From: Marinobacter denitrificans
GTDB taxonomy: Bacteria > Pseudomonadota > Gammaproteobacteria > Pseudomonadales > Oleiphilaceae
Assembly (NCBI RefSeq): GCF_008795955.1
Contig: NZ_VMHN01000002.1
Coordinates: 434,001 to 498,000, forward strand
DNA: 64,000 bases
Reading direction: 5' to 3'
Shown here: piece after piece, positions 8,329-17,739 of the stretch
Position numbering within the stretch: the first letter of the stretch is position 1
How the letters are laid out: each line of letters starts with the position of its first letter
Position numbers and translations under genes: made by a program
The notes under the pieces: model-generated
What the model was told of the DNA's origin: nothing
Database searches by the model: none
What the model saw: only the letters and a program-made list of their open reading frames with translations

Positions 8329-10383
8329 TTAGTTTAAAGGTGTCGAGCCTAACCTGTTTAAATCTCTTATCTGCATTAACCTGGGTATAAATTCTTCTCC
8401 CAATCTGCTAGCCACCGACTTCATATAGGCTGCGGATAAATGCCCTTTATCACGGTACACTAGTAGATTTCCGACGACTGGTGGACAGGTTTTTTTTGTG
8501 CAGAACGAGTTGCTTAGATCTACTATATTAAGTTCCTCGGCTTCTTCCAGCACCATTGCGGGGTTTGAATTTTGTAAAAGTTTTTCGCGTTCGATCATGC
8601 AGTCTATTGAGTTGCGCCCGTTAACATCGACACATAGTGGTACATCAAAGCCAAATCGCGGTGTGTCGCGCAAAGCAATCACGTTAATTCCTTTTTGAAG
8701 CAGAGCTAGCCATTGATTCCTATAGCCCTGCGGGACGTGCTCTCTTTCTGTACTTTGTGGGTATGTTGTTCTGGTAGCCAGGGTGATTACTACGTCAGGG
8801 GGAGACTCGATAAGTCGCCTGAGAAGGCTTGCATTCCATTCCCGACAGGAGTCTCTGTATTCTTTTATATTTGTGAGTGGCTCTGTACTAAAAGGGCACA
8901 CAGACTTGGTATAGACTGTTAATTTCCAGTCTGGAATTTTCTTCAATAAAATTAGAAATGCGGGGACCCATTGGGCACTATGGGAGCCCCCAACCAGAGC
9001 CATTTCAAATTTGGCGTTTTCCGGGCCAAAGGTGCAACTTTTGATTTCTGTCCCAGACATAGTTTGAATGCATCCTCTCCGATAGAGCAGTCCTCGGTCT
9101 TGGGAGGCGGTAAGGAGGCCAGGGTATATAGGAGAGTCACCAGAATCGTACTCAACGGTGTTGAGTGCCGCACTACCTGTATAAGTATTGGAAGCGTATG
9201 CGAGGGCAAATTCTTGGTCTATTAAATGGTTTTTATAGGTATTCCACGTTAGAAGCACTAAACTTATCAGGCCAACTGACAATATGCTCCCGAAGACAGT
9301 CCGGAACTGGTTGATCTTCTGGGTTGCCTGGAATGGACGTTCTATGTAACGTTCGGAAAGGTAAGCGAGACCAATGGAGACCAGCAGTATAGAAAACCCT
9401 GCCTCAAGCGACACACTGTTTTTGTAGGACAGTGTCAGGTACCCCACTAATATAGGCCAGTGCCAAAGGTAAAACGAGTAAGAGATATTACCCAGCCATA
9501 CCAGAGGCTTGCTCCCAAGTATATGCTCCACCCCAAATGACACGGATGGTCCATATCCTGCCGCCAGTATCATCGTAGCGGCTGACATTGGCCAAAGCGC
9601 TACATAGCCGGGAAATAACGTTGAGACATCAATGATAATACCGCATAAAATTATTGCGATAAGTCCGAGCCACCCAAGAACCAATCTCGAGTAATTTCCC
9701 AAGGTGAATTTCGGTAGCAAAAGTGCGACGAGGCCCCCAGCAATAAACTCCCAGACTCGGGCAAAGGTGTCGAAATAAGCGAATGCTTGATTATTTGCCG
9801 TAGTTACTACGGAATAGATAAAAGATGTAAAAAATAGAAAACTTAAAAACGAGAGAAGCCGGTGTTGTGTTACGGTTTTTCCGGTCAGTCGCATCACCCA
9901 GCCTAGAGTTGTCAGTAGAATCGCTACCAGTGCCAATGATTGTACTTGTGCGGACATGGCCCAATAATGTTGAACTGGTGAGCCAGTGGTTTCCCTTGCG
10001 AGGTAGTCAACCGAGTTAAAAGCGAGTAACCAGTTTTCAATGTAAAGGGTACTGGCCGCCAGATGTTCTATCGTCCGGTCCCACTGGATTTTTGGGAGCC
10101 AGAGCCAACCGGTTGCCAGTATTGCAATGATGACGAAAAAGGCGGCGGGGAGGAGCCGTCGGGCAAGCCGATTTAGAAATGATAATAGGTCGACGTGCTG
10201 GGAAGACTCTAATTCGCGGCTGAGGGAGCCTATGAGAAGGAAGCCTGAAACGATAAAAAATACGTCTACGCCACCTGAAACCCTTCCTATCCAGATGTGG
10301 TATATTGCAACCAGCAGGGCACCAACAGCTCTCAGGCCTTGGATATCGTTCCTTCGGCGGGTATCCGTTCTGATAGCTGTCAT
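8329..10383 (-). CDS. OafA/YrhL-type membrane acyltransferase with C-terminal SGNH domain
   Basis: This 684-residue protein has two parts. Residues 1-370 form an acyltransferase-3 membrane domain starting RRNDIQGLRAVGALLVAIYH, with the conserved R-x-x-Q/D-x-L-R and a His about 20 residues on. GGVDVFFIVSGFLL follows, then about ten membrane segments. The periplasmic C-terminal part has SGNH-hydrolase features: GGSHSAQW (block I, nucleophile Ser) and DKGHLSAAY (block V Asp-x-x-His). Such enzymes move acetyl or other acyl groups from the cytoplasm onto surface polysaccharides. Codon use is AT-rich. The 172-base gap to the divergent glycosyltransferase should hold promoters for both. Confidence 0.9.
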   Translation of the reverse strand: MTAIRTDTRRRNDIQGLRAVGALLVAIYHIWIGRVSGGVDVFFIVSGFLLIGSLSRELESSQHVDLLSFLNRLARRLLPAAFFVIIAILATGWLWLPKIQWDRTIEHLAASTLYIENWLLAFNSVDYLARETTGSPVQHYWAMSAQVQSLALVAILLTTLGWVMRLTGKTVTQHRLLSFLSFLFFTSFIYSVVTTANNQAFAYFDTFARVWEFIAGGLVALLLPKFTLGNYSRLVLGWLGLIAIILCGIIIDVSTLFPGYVALWPMSAATMILAAGYGPSVSFGVEHILGSKPLVWLGNISYSFYLWHWPILVGYLTLSYKNSVSLEAGFSILLVSIGLAYLSERYIERPFQATQKINQFRTVFGSILSVGLISLVLLTWNTYKNHLIDQEFALAYASNTYTGSAALNTVEYDSGDSPIYPGLLTASQDRGLLYRRGCIQTMSGTEIKSCTFGPENAKFEMALVGGSHSAQWVPAFLILLKKIPDWKLTVYTKSVCPFSTEPLTNIKEYRDSCREWNASLLRRLIESPPDVVITLATRTTYPQSTEREHVPQGYRNQWLALLQKGINVIALRDTPRFGFDVPLCVDVNGRNSIDCMIEREKLLQNSNPAMVLEEAEELNIVDLSNSFCTKKTCPPVVGNLLVYRDKGHLSAAYMKSVASRLGEEFIPRLMQIRDLNRLGSTPLN

Positions 10384-10555
10384 CCCTGATTTTCCATCAT
10401 TATTTAATAGTAATTTGCAATGGAGAAACTCATTGCGGGACTCTATTGCTTTCGTTTAACGGCTTTATTTCCTACATGTATAATTGAGCGTCATAACGAT
10501 TCTGCCATTATGGTGCAGAGATGTCATCCACAAAGGTTCACAGGGATTGGGAGCG

Positions 10556-11689
10556 ATGTTGGTTTTTCTGTTCTGGTTTTCAGCTGTTGGCGCACTTTTC
10601 AGCTACTTTGTTTATCCGTTAATTCTCCGTTTTATGCCCCGCCGTCCAGGATCCGGATCAGCGCATGCGCCGGCGGGCAATCAACAAGCGGTCTCCCTGA
10701 TTGTTACGGCGCATAATGAAGCCCACCGTATTCGCGAAAAAATCGAGAACTGTCTGGGTCTGGACTATCCGAACCTGGAAATCATCGTTGCCTCTGATGC
10801 GTCAAGTGATGGTACAGACCAGATTGTACTGGAGTACCAGGGCCGGGGCGTTAAGCTCGCCCGTGCCGAGGAGAGAAAAGGCAAAGAACACGCGCAATTG
10901 CACGCCATTAGAAGAGCCACCGGCGATATTCTGATATTTTCGGATGTCGCGACGTCGATTCCTGAAGATGCGATAGGGCGGATGGTGCGCTATTTTGACG
11001 ACCCTTCCGTGGGGGCGGTCTCTAGTGAAGACCGCTTCACCAGCCGCGATGGTGGCGTGGTGGGAGAGGGTGCTTATGTTCGCTACGAAATGTGGCTGCG
11101 AGGGCTGGAGTCCGACAGGGCAGGGCTCGTGGGGCTAAGCGGATCTTTTTTTGCAGCCAGGAGGTCAGTATGTGATGAATGGGATATTTACTCACCTAGT
11201 GACTTCAATACTGCCCTTAGTAGTGCTCGCCAAGGGCTAGTGGCTGTGACAGCGCCCGATGTATTGGGTTTCTATCAGGATGTGGCGGATGCATCGAAAG
11301 AGTACCAGCGTAAGGTAAGAACCATAATAAGAGGACTGACAGCGCTGAGCCGGCACCCAGAGGTGCTCAATCCATTTCGATTCGGTATGTTTGCATTCCA
11401 GGTATTCGGGCACAAACTGATGCGCTGGGCAGTGCCGTGGTTTCAGATCTTACTATTCGTTTCTTCTCTATTGTTGGCTGGCAAGGGAGCTGTCTACTTT
11501 CTTGCACTCCTGGCTCAGCTGGTGTTTTACGGTATTGTAATAACCGGTCATTTCAAACCCGAGCTTCGAGAGCGTACGGTCTTCAAGATTCCCTATTTCT
11601 TTGTTCAGGTTAACCTGGCTATTGCCCGTGCCACGATCGATTTTCTGTCCGGCCGGCGAATGACAGTCTGGACACCCTCCAAACGATGA
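10556..11689 (+). CDS. Glycosyltransferase family 2, membrane-anchored
   Basis: This is a GT-A glycosyltransferase of about 377 residues. An N-terminal membrane segment (LVFLFWFSAVGALFSYFVYP) precedes the catalytic domain, where SLIVTAHNEAHRI is the nucleotide-binding strand and VASDASSDGTD carries the first acidic motif. ILIFSDVAT supplies the D-x-x/DxD-like metal site. Two or three C-terminal hydrophobic segments suggest membrane anchoring, as in processive family 2 enzymes. I chose the ATG at 10556 because the membrane segment begins there. An in-frame ATG at 10484 would add 24 residues without the usual sequence pattern. Its stop overlaps the aminotransferase start by four bases. Confidence 0.87.
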   Translation: MLVFLFWFSAVGALFSYFVYPLILRFMPRRPGSGSAHAPAGNQQAVSLIVTAHNEAHRIREKIENCLGLDYPNLEIIVASDASSDGTDQIVLEYQGRGVKLARAEERKGKEHAQLHAIRRATGDILIFSDVATSIPEDAIGRMVRYFDDPSVGAVSSEDRFTSRDGGVVGEGAYVRYEMWLRGLESDRAGLVGLSGSFFAARRSVCDEWDIYSPSDFNTALSSARQGLVAVTAPDVLGFYQDVADASKEYQRKVRTIIRGLTALSRHPEVLNPFRFGMFAFQVFGHKLMRWAVPWFQILLFVSSLLLAGKGAVYFLALLAQLVFYGIVITGHFKPELRERTVFKIPYFFVQVNLAIARATIDFLSGRRMTVWTPSKR

Positions 11690-12858
11690 TTGGCATGTTG
11701 AGACCTGTTGGAAGCCGTGTCCCCGCACCGGCTTTGGGCACAGCATCGTGCCTGCCCTGGGAGAAGAACTACGACACCTGGCACATGGGCTCTGGCACTC
11801 AGGCGCTGTCTGCAGCGGTGTTGTTGGCAATCGGGCGGTCCGGCCTGACAAACTCAGCACCAGAAGTCATCCTGCCCGCCTATGGGTGCCCGGATCTCGT
11901 TGCTGCCGTTGTGGCGCAGGGAGCGAGGCCGGTGCTGGTGGATTTAATGCCTGGCCGGCCTTTTATGGACACTGAACAAGTATCCGCGGCCTTTTCTGAC
12001 GCGACCGTTGCGATCATTGCTGCGGGCTTTCTGGGTGTGCCAGAGCAGCTGGATGCGCTGGCGAGCCTGTGCCGGGATCGTAATATCTGGCTTATTGAGG
12101 ATTCTGCACAATGTTTCCCCCCGGACTGTGCCCGCGAACCGAATGCGGATTGCGCGGTGCTGAGTTTTGGTCGTGGTAAGCCCATCAATCTGATGGGGGG
12201 TGGCGCCTTACTGGTGCGGGAGGATCATCGTACCGGCGCAGCAGAAAGATTGCTCACGCTACCGGTGGAGCCGGTGAGCATTGACTGGAAGTGGCATGCC
12301 CGGAGATGCATTTTCAACTTTCTTCTGGGGCGACTTGGCTATGGCCTGCTGAGGCGGGTTCCGTTTCTTGGGCTGGGTGCTACGGTTTACAAACCTTTGG
12401 TCAGCATAAAACGGGTAACTTTGCCTGGTGGGCTTCTGGGTGCAGGTATTCGTGCTGCGGAACAGAGGCCCAACGTTGTATTGGAGTACGCCAGGCAGTT
12501 GGGCTTTCTTGAGGCTCGTGGTTGGAAGCTGTTTATGGGCAATGAGGCTGCAGAGGGCGACCGTGTAGGTGGGGTGACGCTACGGTATGGGTTGCTGGCG
12601 CTCGACAGGGAAAGCAGGGATAAAGCGATTGACGCATTAACTGCCAAAGGTATCGGTGCCAATGCCTTTTACGGGTATAAATTGCCTGACATAGCAGGTG
12701 TATCTGCTTGCCTGGACGGTTTGCGCGAAGGCTATCCGAACGCAGAGTTCTTCGCTGCCAGATTGGTCACCCTGCCAAGCCATGAAGATGTTTCTGAGAA
12801 GGACCTGGCAATAATCGCAGCAACGCTTGACAAGGTTACCGCCCAACATAAAAAATGA
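11686..12858 (+). CDS. DegT/DnrJ/EryC1/StrS-type PLP aminotransferase family protein
   Basis: This 390-residue protein belongs to the sugar aminotransferase family that makes amino sugars from keto-sugar nucleotides. Visible features are the cofactor-phosphate region HMGSGTQALSAAVLLAIG, the glycine-rich EVILPAYGCPDLVAAV, the PLP-ring Asp in LIEDSAQCFP and the Schiff-base Lys in SFGRGKPINLMGGGAL. It is translationally coupled (ATGA) to the family 2 glycosyltransferase, so it may supply an amino sugar or a modified donor to this pathway. The C-terminal half is less conserved than usual, so the exact reaction is open. Confidence 0.8.
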   Translation: MIGMLRPVGSRVPAPALGTASCLPWEKNYDTWHMGSGTQALSAAVLLAIGRSGLTNSAPEVILPAYGCPDLVAAVVAQGARPVLVDLMPGRPFMDTEQVSAAFSDATVAIIAAGFLGVPEQLDALASLCRDRNIWLIEDSAQCFPPDCAREPNADCAVLSFGRGKPINLMGGGALLVREDHRTGAAERLLTLPVEPVSIDWKWHARRCIFNFLLGRLGYGLLRRVPFLGLGATVYKPLVSIKRVTLPGGLLGAGIRAAEQRPNVVLEYARQLGFLEARGWKLFMGNEAAEGDRVGGVTLRYGLLALDRESRDKAIDALTAKGIGANAFYGYKLPDIAGVSACLDGLREGYPNAEFFAARLVTLPSHEDVSEKDLAIIAATLDKVTAQHKK

Positions 12859-12990
12859 CGCATGCTGGCTGTTCAGGGGCCAGTCAGTCCTTCCCGCTGT
12901 TTTAGTCTTTTATAGCGCTGTATCGACTTCAGGAAGAGGTTTTCACCGGTCAGTCTGGCCTTTTGGTACCTAAGGATAGGGGTGTGCTGT

Positions 12991-13632
12991 ATGAAACAGA
13001 TAATCTTCTTTGGCGTTTTGCTTTCTTTCGCGTGTGGTGTCAACGCGAAACCTTATTATTCCTACGATCTGTATGGAACGGTTACGGGTGAGGCCGCTGC
13101 GGCGAACGCCCTGGCAAATGTTGATATCGGGGATGAATTTCTTATCCGGCTGGATATTGGCAAGAATGACGCCGGAGAGCACCTGATTTCCTTTGATGGT
13201 GTTATAGGCGGTTGGACTATTTTCGAGCAAGAGAGTAATGGCTATTACCATTGGGGTGACTGGTCGCCGGAGCGCTTTTACACAACCGGCAGCCTCTCCC
13301 CGCTGGCGGCCCCTGAAGGGAACGGATCTGTGGTTACCCCCTACGATATATACCTTACGTTGTTGGGTATGGAGGAAACCGGGACAGTCCCAATACCGGA
13401 GGAAAAGCAGTTAGTCCGGGATACCGGTGAGCTCAATCTGGATCAGTTTCGGTCGGGGGGCTTTCATTTCTGGTTCTTTAACCAGCTTGATGGCAGCTCG
13501 ACCGGTTCCGAACAAGATCTTTACGGATCGATCACCCGTATTTTGAAGGTGCCGGAGCCAGGCACATTGGTGCTTTCAGCGCTTGGCCTTGGTTTTTTCC
13601 TGATCAAACGTCGCCAACGTCATCAGCGATAA
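12991..13632 (+). CDS. PEP-CTERM sorting domain-containing exported protein
   Basis: This 213-residue exported protein has an N-terminal signal peptide (KQIIFFGVLLSFACGVNAK) and ends with a PEP-CTERM tail. The tail has VPEPG, then a hydrophobic stretch (LVLSALGLGFFLI), then a basic cluster (KRRQRHQR). Exosortase recognises this tail and cleaves or anchors the protein at the envelope. The middle is not recognised. It is acidic and rich in Tyr and Gly, like many members. The ATG at 12991 is preceded by AGGGG eight bases away. An in-frame ATG at 12982 is possible but poorly spaced. No sigma-54 promoter like that of the other PEP-CTERM gene was found upstream. Confidence 0.88.
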   Translation: MKQIIFFGVLLSFACGVNAKPYYSYDLYGTVTGEAAAANALANVDIGDEFLIRLDIGKNDAGEHLISFDGVIGGWTIFEQESNGYYHWGDWSPERFYTTGSLSPLAAPEGNGSVVTPYDIYLTLLGMEETGTVPIPEEKQLVRDTGELNLDQFRSGGFHFWFFNQLDGSSTGSEQDLYGSITRILKVPEPGTLVLSALGLGFFLIKRRQRHQR

Positions 13633-13735
13633 CCACTGCCGTTATATTGCTAAACGTACTATCGCCCGGCCTGTGTAAGTCTGAATCTGTGCCATCCTTC
13701 CTATAGTTGTTATGCACACCAAGGGAGGGATGATG

Positions 13736-15274
13736 ATGAAAAGGACACAGTTACTGGTATTGGCAGTGGCTTCAGGAAGCGTGGTAACCGGCTGTAGTAG
13801 TTTCAAACCCAAAATTGATGTAGACGAGCTACCAGCGCCAGCAGCCGGCATTGAAACCGAGTACATTATCGATAATACCAACCCTGGTTTTTACACCGAT
13901 GGTGAATGGAAGGAGTCATCGGTCTCAAGCGGTTACATCGGAGAAAACTACTTTGCTGGTGAAGCGGGTACCGGTGAGAAGACTGCGACCTGGAACCTGA
14001 ATATCGTTAAGCGGCTTGATGTGTATGCCAGGTGGACGGCTCACAGCAACCGTGGTTCCAATGTTAAATATGTTGTGCATCACCTTGATAGTCAGGACTT
14101 TTTGACCACCACAACGGTTGAGGTTGACCAGAGGGACTTTGGAGGGGAGTGGTTCAAACTCGGGACCTTCCGCATGTCATCGCTTACCAGTCGCGTTACT
14201 GTCTCCAACGATACTGATGGCTATGTCATAGCGGATGCCATTCTTTTTAAAGAAGCTGCCGAAACACCCTCTGTGGATGCCGATAACGATGGCATGCTCG
14301 ATGCCTGGGAGCTTGAGAACGGCCTTGACCCTACCAATGCTGTGGATGCCGAGCGGGACCCTGATGGCGATGGTTTGACGAATCTACAGGAATCGTTGGG
14401 GATGACGGATCCGTTTAACTCCGACACTGATGGTGACGGCATTCCTGACGGCTACGAGAACGACGCGGGTTTGGATCCGACAGTAGCCGACGGTGATCTC
14501 GATGCAGATGGTGATGGGTACACGAACTACGAGGAATATCTGGCAGGTACAGACCCCAAGGATGCCTCAAGTGTATTGGCGCCGGATACGGTGTTGCTTA
14601 CCTGGGAGGCACCCCTGTCACGAACTGATGGCAGTGAACTCTCCCCGGAAGAGATTGATTATTACGAACTGAAATATGCCCAGGCAGTGGATGACAGTGA
14701 CCCCGGAATCGTTTCCGATAACGAATCGTCCGGCTTCGTGGTTTACGGGCCTGATGCGGGCACTTCGACGGCCACGGAAGGGTATGTGGGCCAGGATTAT
14801 GTGGCAATGCCCGCAGGAACAGGAGATAGCTTTGCAAGCTGGTCGGTTAATGACCTTTCGCCGGGGGCGGAGTATCGTTTGTCAGCTAACTGGACGTCGT
14901 ACAGGAACCGTGCAACAAATGCGACTTACCATGTTCAGTACCAAACAGTGGACGGTGCACTTGTTGAAAATCAGTTCACTGTAGATCAGACCTCGGGCGG
15001 CGGTACATGGCGGAATCTGGGGTCGTTTATTCCCGGCTCCAGCGAGGTGATCGTTGTACTGGCGAACGATGCTGATGGCTACGTAATTGCAGATGCCATC
15101 AAACTGGAACCGGTGACGAAAGTTGTGGAGCCGATCAGAATAGAGTCTGATCAGACGCGGTCCTATGTTGTGAGTGATCTCCCGGCCGGTGCATGGCAGT
15201 TCCAGATAAGAGCTGTGGACACGGAGGGGGTTGCGAGTGAATATACGGACCCTGAAGTAACTGTAATTGAATAG
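13736..15274 (+). CDS. Lipoprotein with two golvesin-like domains flanking calcium-binding (TSP type 3) repeats
   Basis: This protein of about 512 residues has a lipobox (SGSVVTGC) at the end of a lipoprotein signal. Residues 35-170 and about 320-460 are two copies of a golvesin-like beta domain. Both open with a D-N/S-x-S/N-x-G-F motif, have a G-Y-x-G-x-x-Y strand and end DGYVIADAI (copy 1) or [12 protein letters not shown] (copy 2). Between them are repeats of DxDxDG type ([48 protein letters not shown]), expected to bind calcium. An Fn3-like tail follows. It probably binds a surface polymer at the outer membrane. GGGAGG lies seven bases before the chosen ATG. Confidence 0.85.
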   Translation: MKRTQLLVLAVASGSVVTGCSSFKPKIDVDELPAPAAGIETEYIIDNTNPGFYTDGEWKESSVSSGYIGENYFAGEAGTGEKTATWNLNIVKRLDVYARWTAHSNRGSNVKYVVHHLDSQDFLTTTTVEVDQRDFGGEWFKLGTFRMSSLTSRVTVSNDTDGYVIADAILFKEAAETPSVDADNDGMLDAWELENGLDPTNAVDAERDPDGDGLTNLQESLGMTDPFNSDTDGDGIPDGYENDAGLDPTVADGDLDADGDGYTNYEEYLAGTDPKDASSVLAPDTVLLTWEAPLSRTDGSELSPEEIDYYELKYAQAVDDSDPGIVSDNESSGFVVYGPDAGTSTATEGYVGQDYVAMPAGTGDSFASWSVNDLSPGAEYRLSANWTSYRNRATNATYHVQYQTVDGALVENQFTVDQTSGGGTWRNLGSFIPGSSEVIVVLANDADGYVIADAIKLEPVTKVVEPIRIESDQTRSYVVSDLPAGAWQFQIRAVDTEGVASEYTDPEVTVIE

Positions 15275-15340
15275 TGGGAGCTGTCCTGTGTTAGAACGAG
15301 GCTGCGGATTCCCGGTAAAAAGCGTTAAGGAGCGACGTAC

Positions 15341-16222
15341 GTGGCCTTGGTTTACTTTGACAAATTCATGGAAAGAACGGGTGTCAGGAATTTCGGTGAC
15401 GACATAAATCCTGCTCTGATGAGCAGGTTTATCAGCAAAGACATTCTGTCGTCTGATGACATTGCGTTGTTCGGCATCGGGACAATACTGAACGATAAAA
15501 ACATAAGAAATAACGATCACTATGCCAGAAAGGTGATTTTCAGTTCTGGTGTGGGGTATGGACAATTTCATACAAAACTTGATGAAACCTGGGATGTTGC
15601 CTGTGTCCGGGGGCCTGGCTCGGCCAGGGCGCTTGGCGTTGGATTGGACAAAGCTATAGCTGATGGCGCCATCTTGCTTTCAGAGATTTATAGTAAGCCC
15701 ACGATAAAGCGTTCCAGGGCTGTGTTTATACCGCATGTTAACTCTCACCTTTCAACAGGGCGACTGCTTGCGGCAACTGCCGACAAGCTGGATATGGATT
15801 ACCTGACCCCGAGTTGCAATGCGGATGAGTTTATCCACACCGTGGCAAGTGCACCGTATATCGTGACGGAAGCAATGCACGGGGCGATTCTTGCTGATGC
15901 GATGCGGGTTCCCTGGATTCCCGTGAGCCTACATGAGTTCCATGAGTTTAAATGGCGCGACTGGATGGACTCGATGGAACTGAATGGAGGCGTGGTTCAC
16001 TCTCTGTCGCCCCGATGCTGGGATAGCAGGGAAGGGAATCAGCCGACGTCCATTGTCCAGCGATTGTATAAACGCGGTAAGGGGCAGGTCCTCAAACGTA
16101 ACATCAGACGGGTTATCGCGACGCAGGAACCTTTGCTTAGCCAGCCACATGTGATGGAGTCAAAAATACAGGCGCTCCTGGACGTCGTGAGTGAGATCAA
16201 CAGGACCTATTCCCGCTTATAG
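15341..16222 (+). CDS. Polysaccharide pyruvyl transferase family protein, ExoV-like
   Basis: The product (293 residues) begins VYFDKFMERTGVRNFGDDIN, with the N-F-G-D-x-x-N/L motif typical of ExoV-type pyruvyl transferases of succinoglycan synthesis. FGIGTIL and FSSGVGYG match the family's glycine-rich strands, and VTEAMHGAILADAMRVPWIP matches the C-terminal T/S-x-x-M/L-H-G-A signature. The GTG start at 15341 follows AAGGAG by eight bases. It sits after the golvesin lipoprotein and converges with the glycosyltransferase at 16197, with which it overlaps by 26 bases. It probably adds pyruvate to a sugar of the polymer made by this locus. Confidence 0.85.
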   Translation: MALVYFDKFMERTGVRNFGDDINPALMSRFISKDILSSDDIALFGIGTILNDKNIRNNDHYARKVIFSSGVGYGQFHTKLDETWDVACVRGPGSARALGVGLDKAIADGAILLSEIYSKPTIKRSRAVFIPHVNSHLSTGRLLAATADKLDMDYLTPSCNADEFIHTVASAPYIVTEAMHGAILADAMRVPWIPVSLHEFHEFKWRDWMDSMELNGGVVHSLSPRCWDSREGNQPTSIVQRLYKRGKGQVLKRNIRRVIATQEPLLSQPHVMESKIQALLDVVSEINRTYSRL

Positions 16223-17546
16223 TCCGGGAGGTGGCTGCCGCCAGAATATACTCGCAAACCTTAATGCCGCTATCCTGCTCCCGGATTTCCCGGGAGTAGC
16301 GATCCATTGACTCTTTTATCGAGTTATCGTGGAGGATGTCCCGGAGGTATCCGGATACTTGCTCAACAGAGAATCGATCTTTATTGATAACTCTGCCTGC
16401 GCCCAGACTTTCGACAACCCAGGCATTGTATGGCTGGTCCCATATTTGCGGGATACACAGCATTGGTTTTGCGAACCAGAACGCCTCCTGCACTGCGCCG
16501 GACCCTGCATGAGATACAAACCCACGTACGCGAGGGTCTGCTAATAGCGTTGGTTGGGGCCCCCAGGAAATCCAGCGAATATCAGGGTCATCCCTGAAAT
16601 TTTCGGGTACAGGATCAGTCCGGGAAACCCAGAGAATTCTGCAATTATTTAGTTTCGCTCCCATGATCAAACAATGGGAGAGCTTGTCGGTAATGGTTAC
16701 CATAGAGCCAAGGCTCACCAGAATGACGGGTTTCTTGGGCTGTGTTTCGAGCCAGGCCCCGTCTTCCCTGGATATGTCGCCGGCAAGAAGGGGAGGAAGT
16801 GGGCCAAATGCCTGAGCGTCCCTGCAGACAGTAATTCTGGGCTGAAGGTGACGGCACTCAATCGTGGCCATGCCCGTTGTAAAGATCTGTTTGGGCCTAC
16901 CCGACAGTTTTGCTCTTTCGATGATCTCATCCCAGTTTCGGTTTACCTCGACCTTCATTTCTTTTATCGAGCTGTGCGCCTTATTGTTCAGCGTTGATTG
17001 GGCTGCCTCCGAGAGCTTTCCAATAATTTTTGCCATTAGGGGGATAGTCTTAGTGGCCAGAATTGATGGCTGGTCAGCGTATGGCTGTGGGTTCTGGCAT
17101 TGCTGGTTTGACCCGGATGCACGGTGCATCAGGACCGGGATGTCCAGTTGAACACCCAGGTCATGTATTGCGGCGCCTAACAGGTGTTCGTCTGTAATGA
17201 TCAGGTCTGGTTTGCGGTGTTGAAGGTTCGCTTTGACCTGGGGCAGAAAGGAAAAGCCTTTGTATTGAATTGGCTGGAAATAGTGGGACTCAAAATACCG
17301 ATTGAAAAAGAGCTTTCTGTAAAGCGGGCTGGTATGGGAAATCTTTTTTAGAAGAAAGTCGGCATTGGCCGGCAGCACAGGAGGTAGCAGGTCATACTCG
17401 AACCCATGGGTTGCCGGAAGGCTTTTGCCTTCCTCCGGCAGGATGAAGTTGCACTCAATACCTTTCGACTTCAGTGTGGAAGCAATGCGTAGTAGGGGGA
17501 TGACGTGCCCGGCATCGGGTATTAAGGCCACAAACGTGATACGCAT
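16197..17546 (-). CDS. UGT/MGT-type glycosyltransferase (GT1 family)
   Basis: This GT-B glycosyltransferase has about 449 residues. The N-terminus RITFVALIPDAGHVIPLLRI has the G-H-V-x-P acceptor-site signature. The C-terminal donor site is GFVSHAGSGAVQEAFWFAKP, the family H-x-G-x-x-x-x-x-E signature, followed by PQIWDQPYNA, as in UDP-glycosyltransferases such as MGT and zeaxanthin glucosyltransferase. I chose the ATG at 17546, with AAGGA nine bases upstream. A 29-residue in-frame extension exists but looks non-coding. It is divergent from the second PEP-CTERM gene and shares a 258-base regulatory region with it. The acceptor may be a lipid or a small molecule rather than a polymer. Confidence 0.82.
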   Translation of the reverse strand: MRITFVALIPDAGHVIPLLRIASTLKSKGIECNFILPEEGKSLPATHGFEYDLLPPVLPANADFLLKKISHTSPLYRKLFFNRYFESHYFQPIQYKGFSFLPQVKANLQHRKPDLIITDEHLLGAAIHDLGVQLDIPVLMHRASGSNQQCQNPQPYADQPSILATKTIPLMAKIIGKLSEAAQSTLNNKAHSSIKEMKVEVNRNWDEIIERAKLSGRPKQIFTTGMATIECRHLQPRITVCRDAQAFGPLPPLLAGDISREDGAWLETQPKKPVILVSLGSMVTITDKLSHCLIMGAKLNNCRILWVSRTDPVPENFRDDPDIRWISWGPQPTLLADPRVRGFVSHAGSGAVQEAFWFAKPMLCIPQIWDQPYNAWVVESLGAGRVINKDRFSVEQVSGYLRDILHDNSIKESMDRYSREIREQDSGIKVCEYILAAATSRTISGNRSC

Positions 17547-17658
17547 TTTCGAAAGTCCTTTTCGTTTATCGAATATTTGGCTGTTTCGCGAATTATCCTG
17601 AGTGGAGTCTACTTCGCAAATTAAAATCCGCATACTGTTGCGCTTGCTTTACAGATGG

Positions 17659-17675
17659 TGTCGAAAAACTTTACA
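17659..17675 (+). promoter_or_regulatory. Candidate PrsR-binding 'PEP-CTERM box' (imperfect inverted repeat)
   Basis: TGTCGAAAAACTTTACA has an interrupted dyad (TGT...ACA, with CGA opposite TTT). Its centre is about 99 bases upstream of the start point predicted from the sigma-54 elements at 17740-17755. That distance is usual for enhancer-binding proteins such as PrsR, encoded 5 kb away. The assignment is inferred from position and symmetry. Confidence 0.5.
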
Positions 17676-17739
17676 TACGACGAAGCATTTGAAGCTTTTA
17701 TAATCAATAACACTTTGAAAAATAAAGATTAAAAATAAT

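Noticed and set aside
3036..16222. Two convergent overlaps of exactly 26 bases (3036-3061 and 16197-16222)
   Set aside because: The overlapping sequences are unrelated, so the equal length is probably chance.
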